From the NCBI GenBank assembly GCA_019116185.1, contig DXCD01000212.1, forward strand, positions 1-9,854: a stretch of 9,854 nucleotides of DNA, written 5' to 3'. The translations under genes and the position numbers were made by a program. A model generated the notes under the pieces. That model saw nothing but the letters and a program-made list of their open reading frames with translations. It made no database searches and was not told where the DNA came from. Positions 1-6,784 of the stretch are shown here, piece by piece. The stretch is from Candidatus Mediterraneibacter stercorigallinarum (GTDB lineage: Bacteria > Bacillota > Clostridia > Lachnospirales > Lachnospiraceae). Numbering within the stretch: position 1 is the first letter of the stretch; every line of letters begins with the position of its first letter.

Positions 1-43
1 AAGTGCATTAAATATGCAACTATTATACATTTCATAACCGCCC

Positions 44-73
44 TTGTCAAGTCAGGGTGGAAAGTGATATGAT
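44..73 (+). promoter_or_regulatory. Candidate sigma-A promoter for the malic enzyme operon
   Basis: TTGTCA at 44-49 (5 of 6 to the -35 consensus) is followed after 18 nt by TATGAT at 68-73 (5 of 6 to the -10 consensus). TG at 65-66 gives an extended -10. Transcription would start near 80 and leave a leader of about 85 nt before the ATG at 166. The leader has a weak 5-bp stem (GGGGT 86-90 with ACCCC 102-106) but no riboswitch that I recognise. The box match is seen in the sequence; promoter activity is inferred. Confidence 0.55.
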
Positions 74-165
74 AGTGCCAGTTCAGGGGTCGTGGATTGA
101 AACCCCCGCCCATCTGAAATAAAGAAGGTTCTATAAAATACCAGAGAACGAGAGAGGTAATCAAT

Positions 166-1320
166 ATGTCAAACAACAGTGAAAAAGCCCTGAAAATGCA
201 TGAGGAGTGGAACGGAAAGCTGGAGACAACAGCAAAAGCCCACGTGGACACAAGAGAGGACCTGGCGATCGCCTACACCCCGGGCGTCGCAGAGCCGTGT
301 AAAGTAATCGCAGAGGACCCGGAAGCTGCTTACAAATATACGATCAAAGCAAACACCGTTGCTGTCGTATCCGACGGAAGCGCTGTCCTCGGACTTGGCA
401 ATATCGGCGCGCTTGCCGCAATGCCTGTTATGGAAGGAAAGGCAGTTCTTTTTAAAGAGTTCGGCGGAGTAAATGCAGTGCCGATCTGCCTTGACACACA
501 GGACACGGAGGAAATCATCCGCACAGTTGTCAACATTGCTCCTGCTTTCGGAGGGATCAACCTGGAAGACATCTCCGCTCCCAGATGTTTTGAGATCGAG
601 ACCAGGCTGAAAGAGCTTCTTAATATCCCGGTCTTCCATGACGACCAGCATGGAACCGCCATCGTAGTGCTCGCAGGCATTATCAATGCGCTGAAAGTGA
701 CCGGCAAGAAGAAGGAAGACTGCCGCGTCGTAATCAACGGGGCCGGAAGCGCGGGCATCGCCATCGCAAAGCTTCTGCTTACTTATGGATTCTCTCATAT
801 TATAATATGTGACAGCAAGGGCATTATCTCAAGATCCGCAGAGAACTTAAGCCCTGTCAAAGAAGAGATCGCCCAGGTCACGAATCCGGAAGACCTGAAG
901 GGAACGCTTGCAGATGCGCTGAAGGGCGCGGACATCTTTATTGGTGTATCTGCTCCGGGCGTTGTCACAGGCGAAATGGTATCTTCCATGAATAAGGATG
1001 CTATCCTCTTCGCCCTGTCCAACCCGGTTCCGGAAATCATGCCGGATCTGGCGAAGGCTGCCGGTGCAAAGGTAGTGGGAACCGGCCGTTCCGACTTCCC
1101 GAACCAGGTCAACAATGTGGTCGCATTCCCCGGCATCTTCAAAGGAGCGCTGGAAGGCCGCGCGTCACAGATCACAGAGGAGATGAAGCTGGCAGCTGCC
1201 GAAGCCATCGCAGGCCTTGTATCTGACGACGAGCTGAACGAGGACAATATCCTTCCCCAGCCCTTTGACCCGCGTGTAGCAGACACAGTCAGCCAGGCAG
1301 TAAAGGATCTGATCCGTTGA
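166..1320 (+). CDS. NAD(P)-dependent malic enzyme (oxaloacetate-decarboxylating)
   Basis: Cytosolic enzyme that oxidatively decarboxylates L-malate to pyruvate and CO2, reducing NAD+ or NADP+. The 384-residue length fits the short bacterial form without a phosphotransacetylase domain. The N-terminal malic domain shows YTPGVAEPC (38-45 region, with the conserved Tyr38), GLGNIGALAAMPVMEGK (76-92) and KEFGGVNAVP, with a catalytic Lys near 92-97. Metal ligands are the acidic pair E134-D135 and D160 in FHDDQHGTA (158-165). The NAD-binding domain carries NGAGSAG (191-197), followed by SNPVPE and GRSDFPNQVNN, both family hallmarks. The ATG at 166 is supported by AGAGAGG (151-157) with 8 nt spacing. 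It is the first gene of a tightly overlapping trio. Cofactor preference cannot be read with confidence, and I leave the symbol blank because maeA, maeB and ytsJ naming is inconsistent for this type. Confidence 0.96.
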   Translation: MSNNSEKALKMHEEWNGKLETTAKAHVDTREDLAIAYTPGVAEPCKVIAEDPEAAYKYTIKANTVAVVSDGSAVLGLGNIGALAAMPVMEGKAVLFKEFGGVNAVPICLDTQDTEEIIRTVVNIAPAFGGINLEDISAPRCFEIETRLKELLNIPVFHDDQHGTAIVVLAGIINALKVTGKKKEDCRVVINGAGSAGIAIAKLLLTYGFSHIIICDSKGIISRSAENLSPVKEEIAQVTNPEDLKGTLADALKGADIFIGVSAPGVVTGEMVSSMNKDAILFALSNPVPEIMPDLAKAAGAKVVGTGRSDFPNQVNNVVAFPGIFKGALEGRASQITEEMKLAAAEAIAGLVSDDELNEDNILPQPFDPRVADTVSQAVKDLIR

Positions 1321-2258
1321 CCCAGGCACAGCCGGGCCGCTGGGGCGGAAGACGTTACTATTCCCTTGACGCCTGCCTCCGCGAAACATTCGGAGAAAAA
1401 GTATACAAGATCACCTTGAACGGAGGGATGTCCTGTCCCAACCGTGACGGGCATATCGGGACAGGCGGCTGTATCTTCTGCAGCGCGAAGGGATCCGGCG
1501 ATTTTGCCGGGGACGCCGCCCTCTCCATTACCGAACAGCTTGACCGCGGGAAAAAGGAACTTCTGGAAAAACGGCCTGTGCATTCTTATATTGCATATTT
1601 TCAGGCATTTACCAATACGTATGCCCCGGTCAGCTACCTGGAGAAGATCTTTATGGAGGCAGTACAGGATCCGGACGTCAAGGTGCTTTCCATCGCGACC
1701 CGTCCTGACTGTCTGGGCAGGGATGTCCTGGAACTTCTTGAACGGCTGAACCGTATCAAGCCTGTGTGGGTAGAATTAGGGCTTCAGACCATCCATGAGG
1801 AAAGCGCCCGATTCATCCGACGGGGATACCATCTGGAAACATTTGACAAGGCTGTATCCGGCCTGCGCCGGATCGGCGTCACGGTGATCGTGCATGTGAT
1901 CCTCTTCCTCCCGGGGGAGACGGAGGACATGATGCTTGAGACCATAGAGTATTTAAACCAGCGGGATATTCAGGGGATCAAGCTCCAGCTCTTGCATGTG
2001 CTGGAAGGAACAGATCTGGCGGACTTTTACCGGGACTATCCGTTCCATGTCCCTGACATGGAAGAATATATCCGGGTCCTCTCAAGATGTCTCTCGCATC
2101 TGAGGCCGGATATGGTGATCCACCGGCTGACCGGAGACGGGCCGAAAGATCTTCTGATCGCGCCGCTCTGGACAGGCGCCAAGCGCACTGTACTGAACCG
2201 GCTTCACCAGTATCTGAAAGAAAATGATATATGGCAGGGAAAGGAGTATTATGGCTGA
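1317..2258 (+). CDS. TIGR01212-family (YhcC-like) radical SAM protein
   Basis: Radical SAM enzyme of the E. coli YhcC type; the substrate is not known to me. The cluster-binding cysteines are C40, C52 and C55 within CPNRDGHIGTGGCIFC, the spaced pattern of this family. Other family signatures are IATRPDCL (126-133), VELGLQTIHEES (152-163), LPGETEDMM (198-206), KLQLLHVLEGTDL (222-234) and HRLTGDGPKDLL (269-280). Its 313 residues match the family size. The start is TTG at 1317, which overlaps the malic enzyme stop as TTGA. AAAGGA at 1302-1307, 9 nt upstream, supports it, and no ATG or GTG lies between it and the conserved WGGRRYYSL motif near residue 9. The 4-nt overlap suggests translational coupling to the malic enzyme. 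The 3' end overlaps the next gene by 8 nt. Confidence 0.93.
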   Translation: MTQAQPGRWGGRRYYSLDACLRETFGEKVYKITLNGGMSCPNRDGHIGTGGCIFCSAKGSGDFAGDAALSITEQLDRGKKELLEKRPVHSYIAYFQAFTNTYAPVSYLEKIFMEAVQDPDVKVLSIATRPDCLGRDVLELLERLNRIKPVWVELGLQTIHEESARFIRRGYHLETFDKAVSGLRRIGVTVIVHVILFLPGETEDMMLETIEYLNQRDIQGIKLQLLHVLEGTDLADFYRDYPFHVPDMEEYIRVLSRCLSHLRPDMVIHRLTGDGPKDLLIAPLWTGAKRTVLNRLHQYLKENDIWQGKEYYG

Positions 2259-2763
2259 GACATTTACACTTTACAAACTGATCATATTATATATGCTGAA
2301 TAAGGTGGACTTTCCTCTTACCACCTCCCAGATATCGGAGTTCGTGCTGGACAAGGGATATACCTCGTATTTCAAACTCCAGGAAGCGCTCTCCGAGCTG
2401 GCTGACTCCAGGCTGATCCGCCCGGAGACAACCCACAACCGCACATTATACCACCTGACAGAGAATGGGGCAGAGACGATCCATTATTTCAGTAATAAGA
2501 TCTCCTCCGCCATCCGCAAGGATATCGATGATTTTCTGAAAGAAAAGCAGTATGACTTAAAGGAAGAAGTTGCCGTTAAGTCAGACTATTACCTGAATAC
2601 AAATAAAGAATATGAAGTGCGGTGCCAGATCGTAGAAAACGGCTCCAGCCTCATTGATCTGAAACTTACAGTTCCGACCGAAACAGAGGCGGAAGCCATT
2701 GCAAACCGCTGGGATTTAAACAGCCAGCAGATCTATGCCCTGCTGCTCGCCAACCTGTTGTAA
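2251..2763 (+). CDS. DUF4364 family protein, winged-helix-like
   Basis: 170-residue protein recognised as DUF4364, a family I know mainly from Clostridia and without established function. The first 75 or so residues (LYKLIILYMLNKVDFPLTTSQI, then YFKLQEALSELADSRLI, then a short YHLTENG turn) look like a PadR/MarR-type winged helix. The rest is a mixed alpha/beta domain of unknown role. A transcriptional regulator is plausible but inferred. The frame is open to an ATG at 2224, but I choose the ATG at 2251 because AAGGAG (2241-2246) sits just upstream and the conserved start of the family follows directly. It overlaps the radical SAM gene by 8 nt, so it is probably translated from the same mRNA. 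It ends 19 nt from the convergent rarA, with no clear terminator between them. Confidence 0.85.
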   Translation: MAETFTLYKLIILYMLNKVDFPLTTSQISEFVLDKGYTSYFKLQEALSELADSRLIRPETTHNRTLYHLTENGAETIHYFSNKISSAIRKDIDDFLKEKQYDLKEEVAVKSDYYLNTNKEYEVRCQIVENGSSLIDLKLTVPTETEAEAIANRWDLNSQQIYALLLANLL

Positions 2764-2782
2764 GGCGGGGCTCAGGGACAGA

Positions 2783-4108
2783 TTATTCATCTGCCGCGCC
2801 GCGGTTCTTCCGCAGATATTCTTTGATCGTTTTTTCATAACCGAGATCGCCGGGTTCATAGAACCTGGCGTCTTTTATTTCATCCGGCAGATACTGCTGG
2901 TCAACATAATGTCCCGGATAATCATGCGCATATTTATACCCGATCCCGTGCCCCAGCTTCTGCGCTCCCCTGTAATGCGCGTCTCTTAGATGGGACGGCA
3001 CTGTGGTCTGATACTGCTGTACTGCCTGGTTTGCCGCAAAGATGGCATTTACCGCGGAGTTGCTCTTTGGCGCGCAGGCAACATATGTCACTGCCTGGGA
3101 CAGGATGATCTGGGATTCAGGCATGCCGATGCGCTCCACTGCCTGCGCCGCGGACACTGCCACTGTGAGCGCCATGGGATCCGCATTCCCCACATCCTCG
3201 GAGGCGCAGATCATGATCCGCCGTGCTATGAACTTCACGTCCTCCCCCGCATATAGCATCTTTGCAAGGTAATAGACCGCTGCATCCGGGTCCGAGCCCC
3301 TCATGCTCTTGATAAATGCAGAGATAATGTCATAGTGGTTGTCCCCCCGTTTGTCATAATTCACTGCCCGCTTCTGGATACACTCGGACGCCACATCCAT
3401 CGTAATGTGGATGATCCCGTCTTCACTGCGCTCTGTGGTAAGTACGCCAAGTTCAACCGCGTTCAGCGCATTTCTGGCGTCCCCGCCCGACAGGTCTGCC
3501 AGAAATTCCAGCGCGTCATCATCGATCCGGGCGTGGAAGCTGCCCATCCCCTTCTCCGCATCATTTACTGCCCGGAGCAGAAGGGTCTTGATATCCTCCT
3601 TATCCAGCGGCTTTAATTCAAAGATGCTGGAACGGGAAAGGAGCGCCCCGTTCACCTCGAAATAAGGATTCTCCGTGGTCGCTCCGATCAGAATCACCGT
3701 GCCGTCCTCCACAAACGGCAGGAGATAATCCTGCTGCCCCTTGTTGAACCGGTGAATCTCATCGATAAAGAGGATCGTCTTCTTCCCGTACATTCCCTGG
3801 AGATCTTTAGCCTGCCGCACCACTTCCTCCATATCCTTTTTTCCGGCGACCGTGGCGTTGATCTGCCTGAATTCCGCGCTGGTCGTATTGGCTATAACCT
3901 TTGCCAGTGTGGTCTTTCCCGTGCCCGGAGGCCCGTAGAAAATAACCGAGCTTAATTTGTCCGCTTTGATCGCGCGGTAGAGGAGCTTGTCCCTGCCGAT
4001 GATATGCTGCTGCCCCACAACCTCGTCAAGCGTGGCGGGACGCATCCTTGAAGCAAGGGGCGACTCTTTCTCCTGTTTTTTTTCTCTCATATAATCAAAT
4101 AAATCCAT
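2783..4108 (-). CDS. rarA: Replication-associated recombination protein A, AAA+ ATPase
   Basis: RarA (MgsA) is a clamp-loader-like AAA+ ATPase that acts at stalled replication forks and interacts with SSB in E. coli. At 441 residues it is full length. Seen in order: RPATLDEVVGQQHIIG (23-38), Walker A GPPGTGKT (59-66), Walker B FIDEIHRF with D116-E117, sensor 1 GATTENP (142-148), the LLSRS arginine-finger region (R159), sensor 2 in GGDARNALN (208-216), and the C-terminal tetramerisation domain, including the family's RDAHYRGAQKLGHGIGYKYA segment. The ATG at 4108 has AAGGAGG at 4120-4114 on this strand, 5 nt upstream. That ribosome binding site overlaps the end of tcdA, so rarA is probably co-transcribed with tcdA and the deacetylase gene. 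It converges on the DUF4364 gene. Confidence 0.97.
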   Translation of the reverse strand: MDLFDYMREKKQEKESPLASRMRPATLDEVVGQQHIIGRDKLLYRAIKADKLSSVIFYGPPGTGKTTLAKVIANTTSAEFRQINATVAGKKDMEEVVRQAKDLQGMYGKKTILFIDEIHRFNKGQQDYLLPFVEDGTVILIGATTENPYFEVNGALLSRSSIFELKPLDKEDIKTLLLRAVNDAEKGMGSFHARIDDDALEFLADLSGGDARNALNAVELGVLTTERSEDGIIHITMDVASECIQKRAVNYDKRGDNHYDIISAFIKSMRGSDPDAAVYYLAKMLYAGEDVKFIARRIMICASEDVGNADPMALTVAVSAAQAVERIGMPESQIILSQAVTYVACAPKSNSAVNAIFAANQAVQQYQTTVPSHLRDAHYRGAQKLGHGIGYKYAHDYPGHYVDQQYLPDEIKDARFYEPGDLGYEKTIKEYLRKNRGAADE

Positions 4109-4118
4109 GACTTCCTCC

Positions 4119-4844
4119 TTATACTCCTGCCAGATCCCGTATCACTTCACCTGCGATCAGCAGGCCTGCCACAGGGGGTACAAATGATATGCTTCCCGGT
4201 ACCGCCCTTCTTGCCCCGGTATCCTCCCCGGTCTTCCTTCCGCCTGTGCGGATAGGCGTTTCCTCTGAATACAGCACCTTTAAGCGGGTGATTCCCCGGC
4301 TTTTTAATTCCTTCCGCATGACCCGGCACAGCGGGCACACGCTTGTCTCGAAAAGATCCGCGATCCGGAACATCTCCGGATGCAGCTTATTTCCCGTGCC
4401 CATACTGCTGATGAGGGGAATTCCTCTCTTCTCTGCCAGCTCCGCAAGGGCGATCTTCGCGCTCACCGTGTCAATGGCGTCAATGATATAATCCGGCTCT
4501 CCCGCCTGCTCAAAAAGGGGATCCAGGTTATCCGGCAGCACGAACATCTCATATGTCTCCACCCGGATCTCCGGGCAGATATCCCGGATCCTCTCCTTCA
4601 TCACCTCGGTCTTATACTGTCCCACCGTACTGTGGTATGCAATGGACTGCCGGTTGATATTCGTGACTGACACCTTGTCGTTGTCAATTAGGGTCAGTTT
4701 CCCCACGCCGCTTCGCGCCAGAGCCTCAATACAGTGGGAGCCCACGCCGCCCACGCCGAATATCATCACAGAAGCATTGTTCAGCTTCTCCAATGCTTCT
4801 TCTCCGATCAGCAGTTCTGTCCTTGAATATTCATTTATCATCAT
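4119..4844 (-). CDS. tcdA: tRNA threonylcarbamoyladenosine dehydratase
   Basis: E1-like, ATP-dependent enzyme (TcdA/CsdL; YrvM in Bacillus) that cyclises t6A at tRNA position 37 to ct6A. At 241 residues it matches the family. The ThiF-type Rossmann fold shows GVGGVGSH (30-37), then DNDKVSVTNINRQ (54-66) with the Asp and Arg of the adenylation site, DAIDT (122-126), SSMGTGNKLHP (146-156), CPLC (170-173), and a C-terminal FVPPVAGLLIAGEVIRDL helix. Two adjacent ATGs are possible: 4844 (4 nt from AGGAG at 4853-4849) or 4841 (7 nt away, the better spacing), so the protein may be one residue shorter. It lies 30 nt after the deacetylase stop and 10 nt before rarA, consistent with one operon. Confidence 0.95.
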   Translation of the reverse strand: MMINEYSRTELLIGEEALEKLNNASVMIFGVGGVGSHCIEALARSGVGKLTLIDNDKVSVTNINRQSIAYHSTVGQYKTEVMKERIRDICPEIRVETYEMFVLPDNLDPLFEQAGEPDYIIDAIDTVSAKIALAELAEKRGIPLISSMGTGNKLHPEMFRIADLFETSVCPLCRVMRKELKSRGITRLKVLYSEETPIRTGGRKTGEDTGARRAVPGSISFVPPVAGLLIAGEVIRDLAGV

Positions 4845-4874
4845 TGTTCTCCTGTTATTTCCATACTGTCTCTT

Positions 4875-5609
4875 TTATTCCATGAGGAGCTGGTCTGCCG
4901 TGACAAACTCGTACCCCTTCTCCTGAAGCACATCTATGATCTGAAGCGCGGCCTCAACGGACGTATCATAGCAGTCGTGCATGAGAATGATATCATTTTC
5001 TTCTGTGTCCGTCACTACCTTTCTCACGATCTCTTCTGTGTTTTTCATCACCCAGTCTCGGGAGTCTACCGTCCATTTCACATACAGCTTATCCGGTTCT
5101 TCCAGCCCCTGGGGGAACTTCCCGAACGGCGGGCGCACCAGCATGGGCTCTTCCCCTGTAATCTCCGTGATCAGGAGGTCCGTCATCTGCAGTTCCCTGT
5201 GCGCGTCCTCCATGCTCAAGTTCGAAAGGTCCACATGGCGGTATGTATGATTTCCGATCAGGTGGCCTTCCTCGTGCATCCTCTTGATCAGCCCGCGGTT
5301 TCCATCTTTTTCTATGTTGGCGCCTATCACAAAAAAAGAAGCCTTCACTCCCCGCTCCTTCAATCCGTCCAAAAGAACCGGCGTGTACTGCGCGTCAGGT
5401 CCGTCGTCAAATGTAAGAGCGACCCGCTTCTTTATTCCGTCTTCCGCCTGGCTCCGGCTGTCTGATCCCGCCTCGTCCTCCTGCTGCCCCCGGCTGTCTG
5501 ATCCTGCCGTGTACCCGGCTTCCCGGGTGTCTGCTTCCGGAGCTGCATATTCCCACAGAGCTGTGACAGGACACAGCATGAATATTGCGGCCAGTGCCAG
5601 AGCCTGCAT
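4875..5609 (-). CDS. Secreted or membrane-anchored polysaccharide deacetylase (NodB domain)
   Basis: Carbohydrate esterase family 4 protein, probably removing N-acetyl groups from peptidoglycan or another surface polysaccharide outside the membrane. The NodB motifs are complete: TFDDGP (66-71), HTYRH with H121 and H125 as metal ligands, RPPFG (159-163), DSRDW (182-186) and LMHD (209-212). Residues 3-19 form a hydrophobic signal or anchor segment. A low-complexity, acidic linker (about 23-60) follows, containing a 12-residue tandem repeat. From the ATG at 5609 the segment lacks the usual basic residues. The frame stays open upstream and encodes a basic stretch, EKNLKRW, behind a good GGAGGG, but with ACG where the start should be (see the entry at 5631-5645). 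The true N-terminus is therefore uncertain. It is first in the tcdA-rarA gene order. No convincing promoter: TGGACA and TATCAT lie upstream, but 19 nt apart. Confidence 0.9.
   Translation of the reverse strand: MQALALAAIFMLCPVTALWEYAAPEADTREAGYTAGSDSRGQQEDEAGSDSRSQAEDGIKKRVALTFDDGPDAQYTPVLLDGLKERGVKASFFVIGANIEKDGNRGLIKRMHEEGHLIGNHTYRHVDLSNLSMEDAHRELQMTDLLITEITGEEPMLVRPPFGKFPQGLEEPDKLYVKWTVDSRDWVMKNTEEIVRKVVTDTEENDIILMHDCYDTSVEAALQIIDVLQEKGYEFVTADQLLME
5454..5504. repeat. 36-bp direct repeat coding the deacetylase linker
   Basis: CCGGCTGTCTGATCC occurs at 5454-5468 and again at 5490-5504, a 36-bp period. The sequence between is partly repeated too, giving two 12-residue units that each begin AGSDSR and are rich in Gln, Glu and Asp, between the membrane segment and the NodB domain. 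The period is a multiple of three, so unit gain or loss would keep the frame and only change spacer length. Confidence 0.7.
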
Positions 5610-5630
5610 CCATCTCTTAAGATTCTTTTC

Positions 5631-5645
5631 CGTATCGATCCCTCC
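5631..5645 (-). promoter_or_regulatory. Shine-Dalgarno followed by ACG, likely original deacetylase start
   Basis: On the minus strand GGAGGG (5645-5640) is followed, after a 6-nt spacer, by ACG (5633-5631), in frame with the deacetylase. The eight codons from ACG to the ATG at 5609 would encode a start residue followed by EKNLKRW, the basic n-region expected before LALAAIFML. The nearest Shine-Dalgarno to the ATG at 5609 is this same one, about 30 nt away. Either ACG is used as a rare start, or a T-to-C change has damaged the ATG, or a weaker internal start is used. Confidence 0.5.
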
Positions 5646-5723
5646 GCTTCTTATTGCCTGAAAATGGATATAAGATCATTATGATACAGATTATGTGGGC
5701 CGTCCTGTCCACATTCGCGCGGG

Positions 5724-5757
5724 AAAAAGAAAGCCCGGCGCTGCGTCAGCTGCTTTC
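5724..5757 (-). terminator. Candidate intrinsic terminator of the AraC-family gene
   Basis: Read on the minus strand, GAAAGC (5757-5752) pairs with GCTTTC (5734-5729), which is followed at once by TTTTT (5728-5724). Inside the loop a smaller stem forms, GCTG with CAGC (5750-5747 and 5743-5740). The structure overlaps the AraC stop codon at 5748-5746. The outer stem is only 6 bp, so strength is uncertain. Confidence 0.4.
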
Positions 5758-6591
5758 CGCCATATGGGTCTTCCTGTACTCTGACGGCCCGATTCCCTTC
5801 TGTTTTTTGAATGCCTTTGAGAAATAAAGGTTGTTGGCAAACCCCACAGAATAAGCGATGGCAGATACTGAAAGGGATGTTTCCTTCAGCAGATGGCACG
5901 CCTGTTTGATCCTGTATTCTGTCAGATATTCCTTAGGTGACTTTCGTACATAATTCTGAAACGACCGGAAAAGGTGGCTGCGGCTGATCCCCACATAGGC
6001 AGCAATATCCTCTACTGTGATGGGATAGGAATAGTTTGTCCCGATATAGCTCTCTGCCTTCTCCACATAAGAAAGCTGTATATCCTTTTCCTGCTCCACA
6101 CGGTCCGAATAATGCATAAATACTGCAAGAAGACTGTACAGCTGCCCTGCCATTGCCACTGACGCCTCATACGTATTCCCCTTTGCCTCATAAATACGCG
6201 CCAGCCCCTCTCGGATCTCATTGACCGGGATCTTCCCCTTCAGGATGTACGGCGTTTCCCTGCTGAATCCTGTATTCCGGATAATGGACGCCGCGTCTGC
6301 TCCCATAAATCCCGCCCAGGCATACTCCCACGGCTCTTCCCGGTCCGCCCGGTACTCCAGCTCATCCCCCGGATACAGGATAAAGGTATCCCCCGCGCTC
6401 AGCCTGCATGACACTTTTCCCGTGGAATAATACCCGCTGCCCGACAAAATATGATGGATGCAGTAATGATCCCGCACGCCGGGTCCCCACTGGTATTCCG
6501 GCTCACATTTCTGGTAGCCCACATTGTATACGGACAGAGAGTTCAGCAGATTCTCTCCCATTTTATATGAATGTTTATATGTATCCTGCAT
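5746..6591 (-). CDS. AraC-family transcriptional regulator, probable galKT regulator
   Basis: 281-residue regulator of typical AraC/XylS length. The N-terminal half (about 35-130) is a cupin-type sensor domain, with HHILSGSGYYS and SAGDTFILYPGDELEY as the barrel strands, the type that usually binds a small effector such as a sugar. The C-terminal 100 residues hold two helix-turn-helix motifs: ITVEDIAAYVGISRSHLFRSF (191-211) and SVSAIAYSVGFANNLYFSKAF (241-261), followed by the GIGPSEYRK signature. The ATG at 6591 has a perfect AAGGAGG (6604-6598) 6 nt upstream. It diverges from galK across 193 nt, and that layout is the main reason to link it to galactose use. The effector is not shown by the sequence; galactose or a galactose-containing oligosaccharide is an inference. 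Confidence 0.93.
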   Translation of the reverse strand: MQDTYKHSYKMGENLLNSLSVYNVGYQKCEPEYQWGPGVRDHYCIHHILSGSGYYSTGKVSCRLSAGDTFILYPGDELEYRADREEPWEYAWAGFMGADAASIIRNTGFSRETPYILKGKIPVNEIREGLARIYEAKGNTYEASVAMAGQLYSLLAVFMHYSDRVEQEKDIQLSYVEKAESYIGTNYSYPITVEDIAAYVGISRSHLFRSFQNYVRKSPKEYLTEYRIKQACHLLKETSLSVSAIAYSVGFANNLYFSKAFKKQKGIGPSEYRKTHMAESS

Positions 6592-6636
6592 GCCATTCCT
6601 CCTTAACCTTCGATCTGCCTGAAACGCATTACAGAT

Positions 6637-6666
6637 ATTATAGTCTCACTCTCTTCCCCAGTGCAA
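6637..6666 (-). promoter_or_regulatory. Candidate promoter of the AraC-family gene
   Basis: On the minus strand a perfect TATAAT (6642-6637) lies 18 nt downstream of TTGCAC (6666-6661), a 3 of 6 match to the -35 consensus. Transcription would begin near 6630, about 40 nt before the ATG at 6591. The -35 overlaps the left copy of the repeated operator-like motif, which would allow autoregulation. Confidence 0.5.
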
Positions 6667-6696
6667 CATTTTTACATAAACTTGCACACATTTTTT
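6662..6696. promoter_or_regulatory. Two-site direct repeat, candidate AraC-family operator
   Basis: TGCAACATTTTT (6662-6673) and TGCACACATTTTTT (6683-6696) are near-identical, offset by 21 bp at TGCA and 22 bp at ACATTTTT because of one extra base. Two half-sites on one face of the helix about 21 bp apart is the known arrangement for AraC-family dimers. The pair overlaps the regulator's own -35 and ends one base before the galK -35, the position expected for an activator. The repeat is seen; binding is inferred. The same bases also make a 6-bp inverted repeat, GTGCAA (6661-6666) with TTGCAC (6682-6687). Confidence 0.5.
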
Positions 6697-6697
6697 A

Positions 6698-6726
6698 TAG
6701 ACGAGGACCCCTTTCTGAGCTATACT
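6698..6726 (+). promoter_or_regulatory. Candidate galKT promoter
   Basis: TATACT (6721-6726, 5 of 6) lies 17 nt after TAGACG (6698-6703, 4 of 6). The weak -35 directly behind the operator-like repeat fits a promoter that depends on an activator. Transcription would start near 6733, giving a leader of about 52 nt. Confidence 0.45.
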
Positions 6727-6784
6727 GAAAATAGATTACGTCGTGAATCAAAAATATTATTTTCAAACTGAGGAGGATCATCAG

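Noticed and set aside
60..120. Possible tRNA or T-arm remnant in the leader before the malic enzyme
   Set aside because: The GGGGT/ACCCC stem has an 11-nt loop rather than 7, and no acceptor, D or anticodon arms can be drawn.
1..165. CRISPR array at the left edge
   Set aside because: Only one partial repeat-like motif is present, with no second copy at repeat-plus-spacer distance.
169..798. Long minus-strand open frames (209 and 144 aa) opposite the malic enzyme
   Set aside because: They are antisense to a clearly conserved enzyme, show no recognisable family and have no ribosome binding site; they are codon-bias shadows.
795..1583. 262-aa minus-strand open frame spanning the malic enzyme/radical SAM junction
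   Set aside because: It crosses two well-supported genes, is low-complexity (Ser, Ala and Pro rich) and has no family signature.
2224..2250. Upstream ATG extension of the DUF4364 protein
   Set aside because: The extension lies inside the radical SAM gene and includes the Shine-Dalgarno itself; the ATG at 2251 is properly spaced.
2764..2830. Bidirectional terminator between DUF4364 and rarA
   Set aside because: The gap is 19 nt with no stem and T-tract. The GCGG/CCGC stem inside the rarA 3' end is only 4 bp and the nearest T-run is too far away.
5651..5899. 82-aa minus-strand frame across the AraC 3' end and intergenic region
   Set aside because: It overlaps the conserved second HTH region of the regulator in another frame and has no independent support.
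6743..6784. Upstream GTG start for galK
   Set aside because: No Shine-Dalgarno at suitable distance. The ATG at 6785 has AGGAGG and matches the usual protein start.
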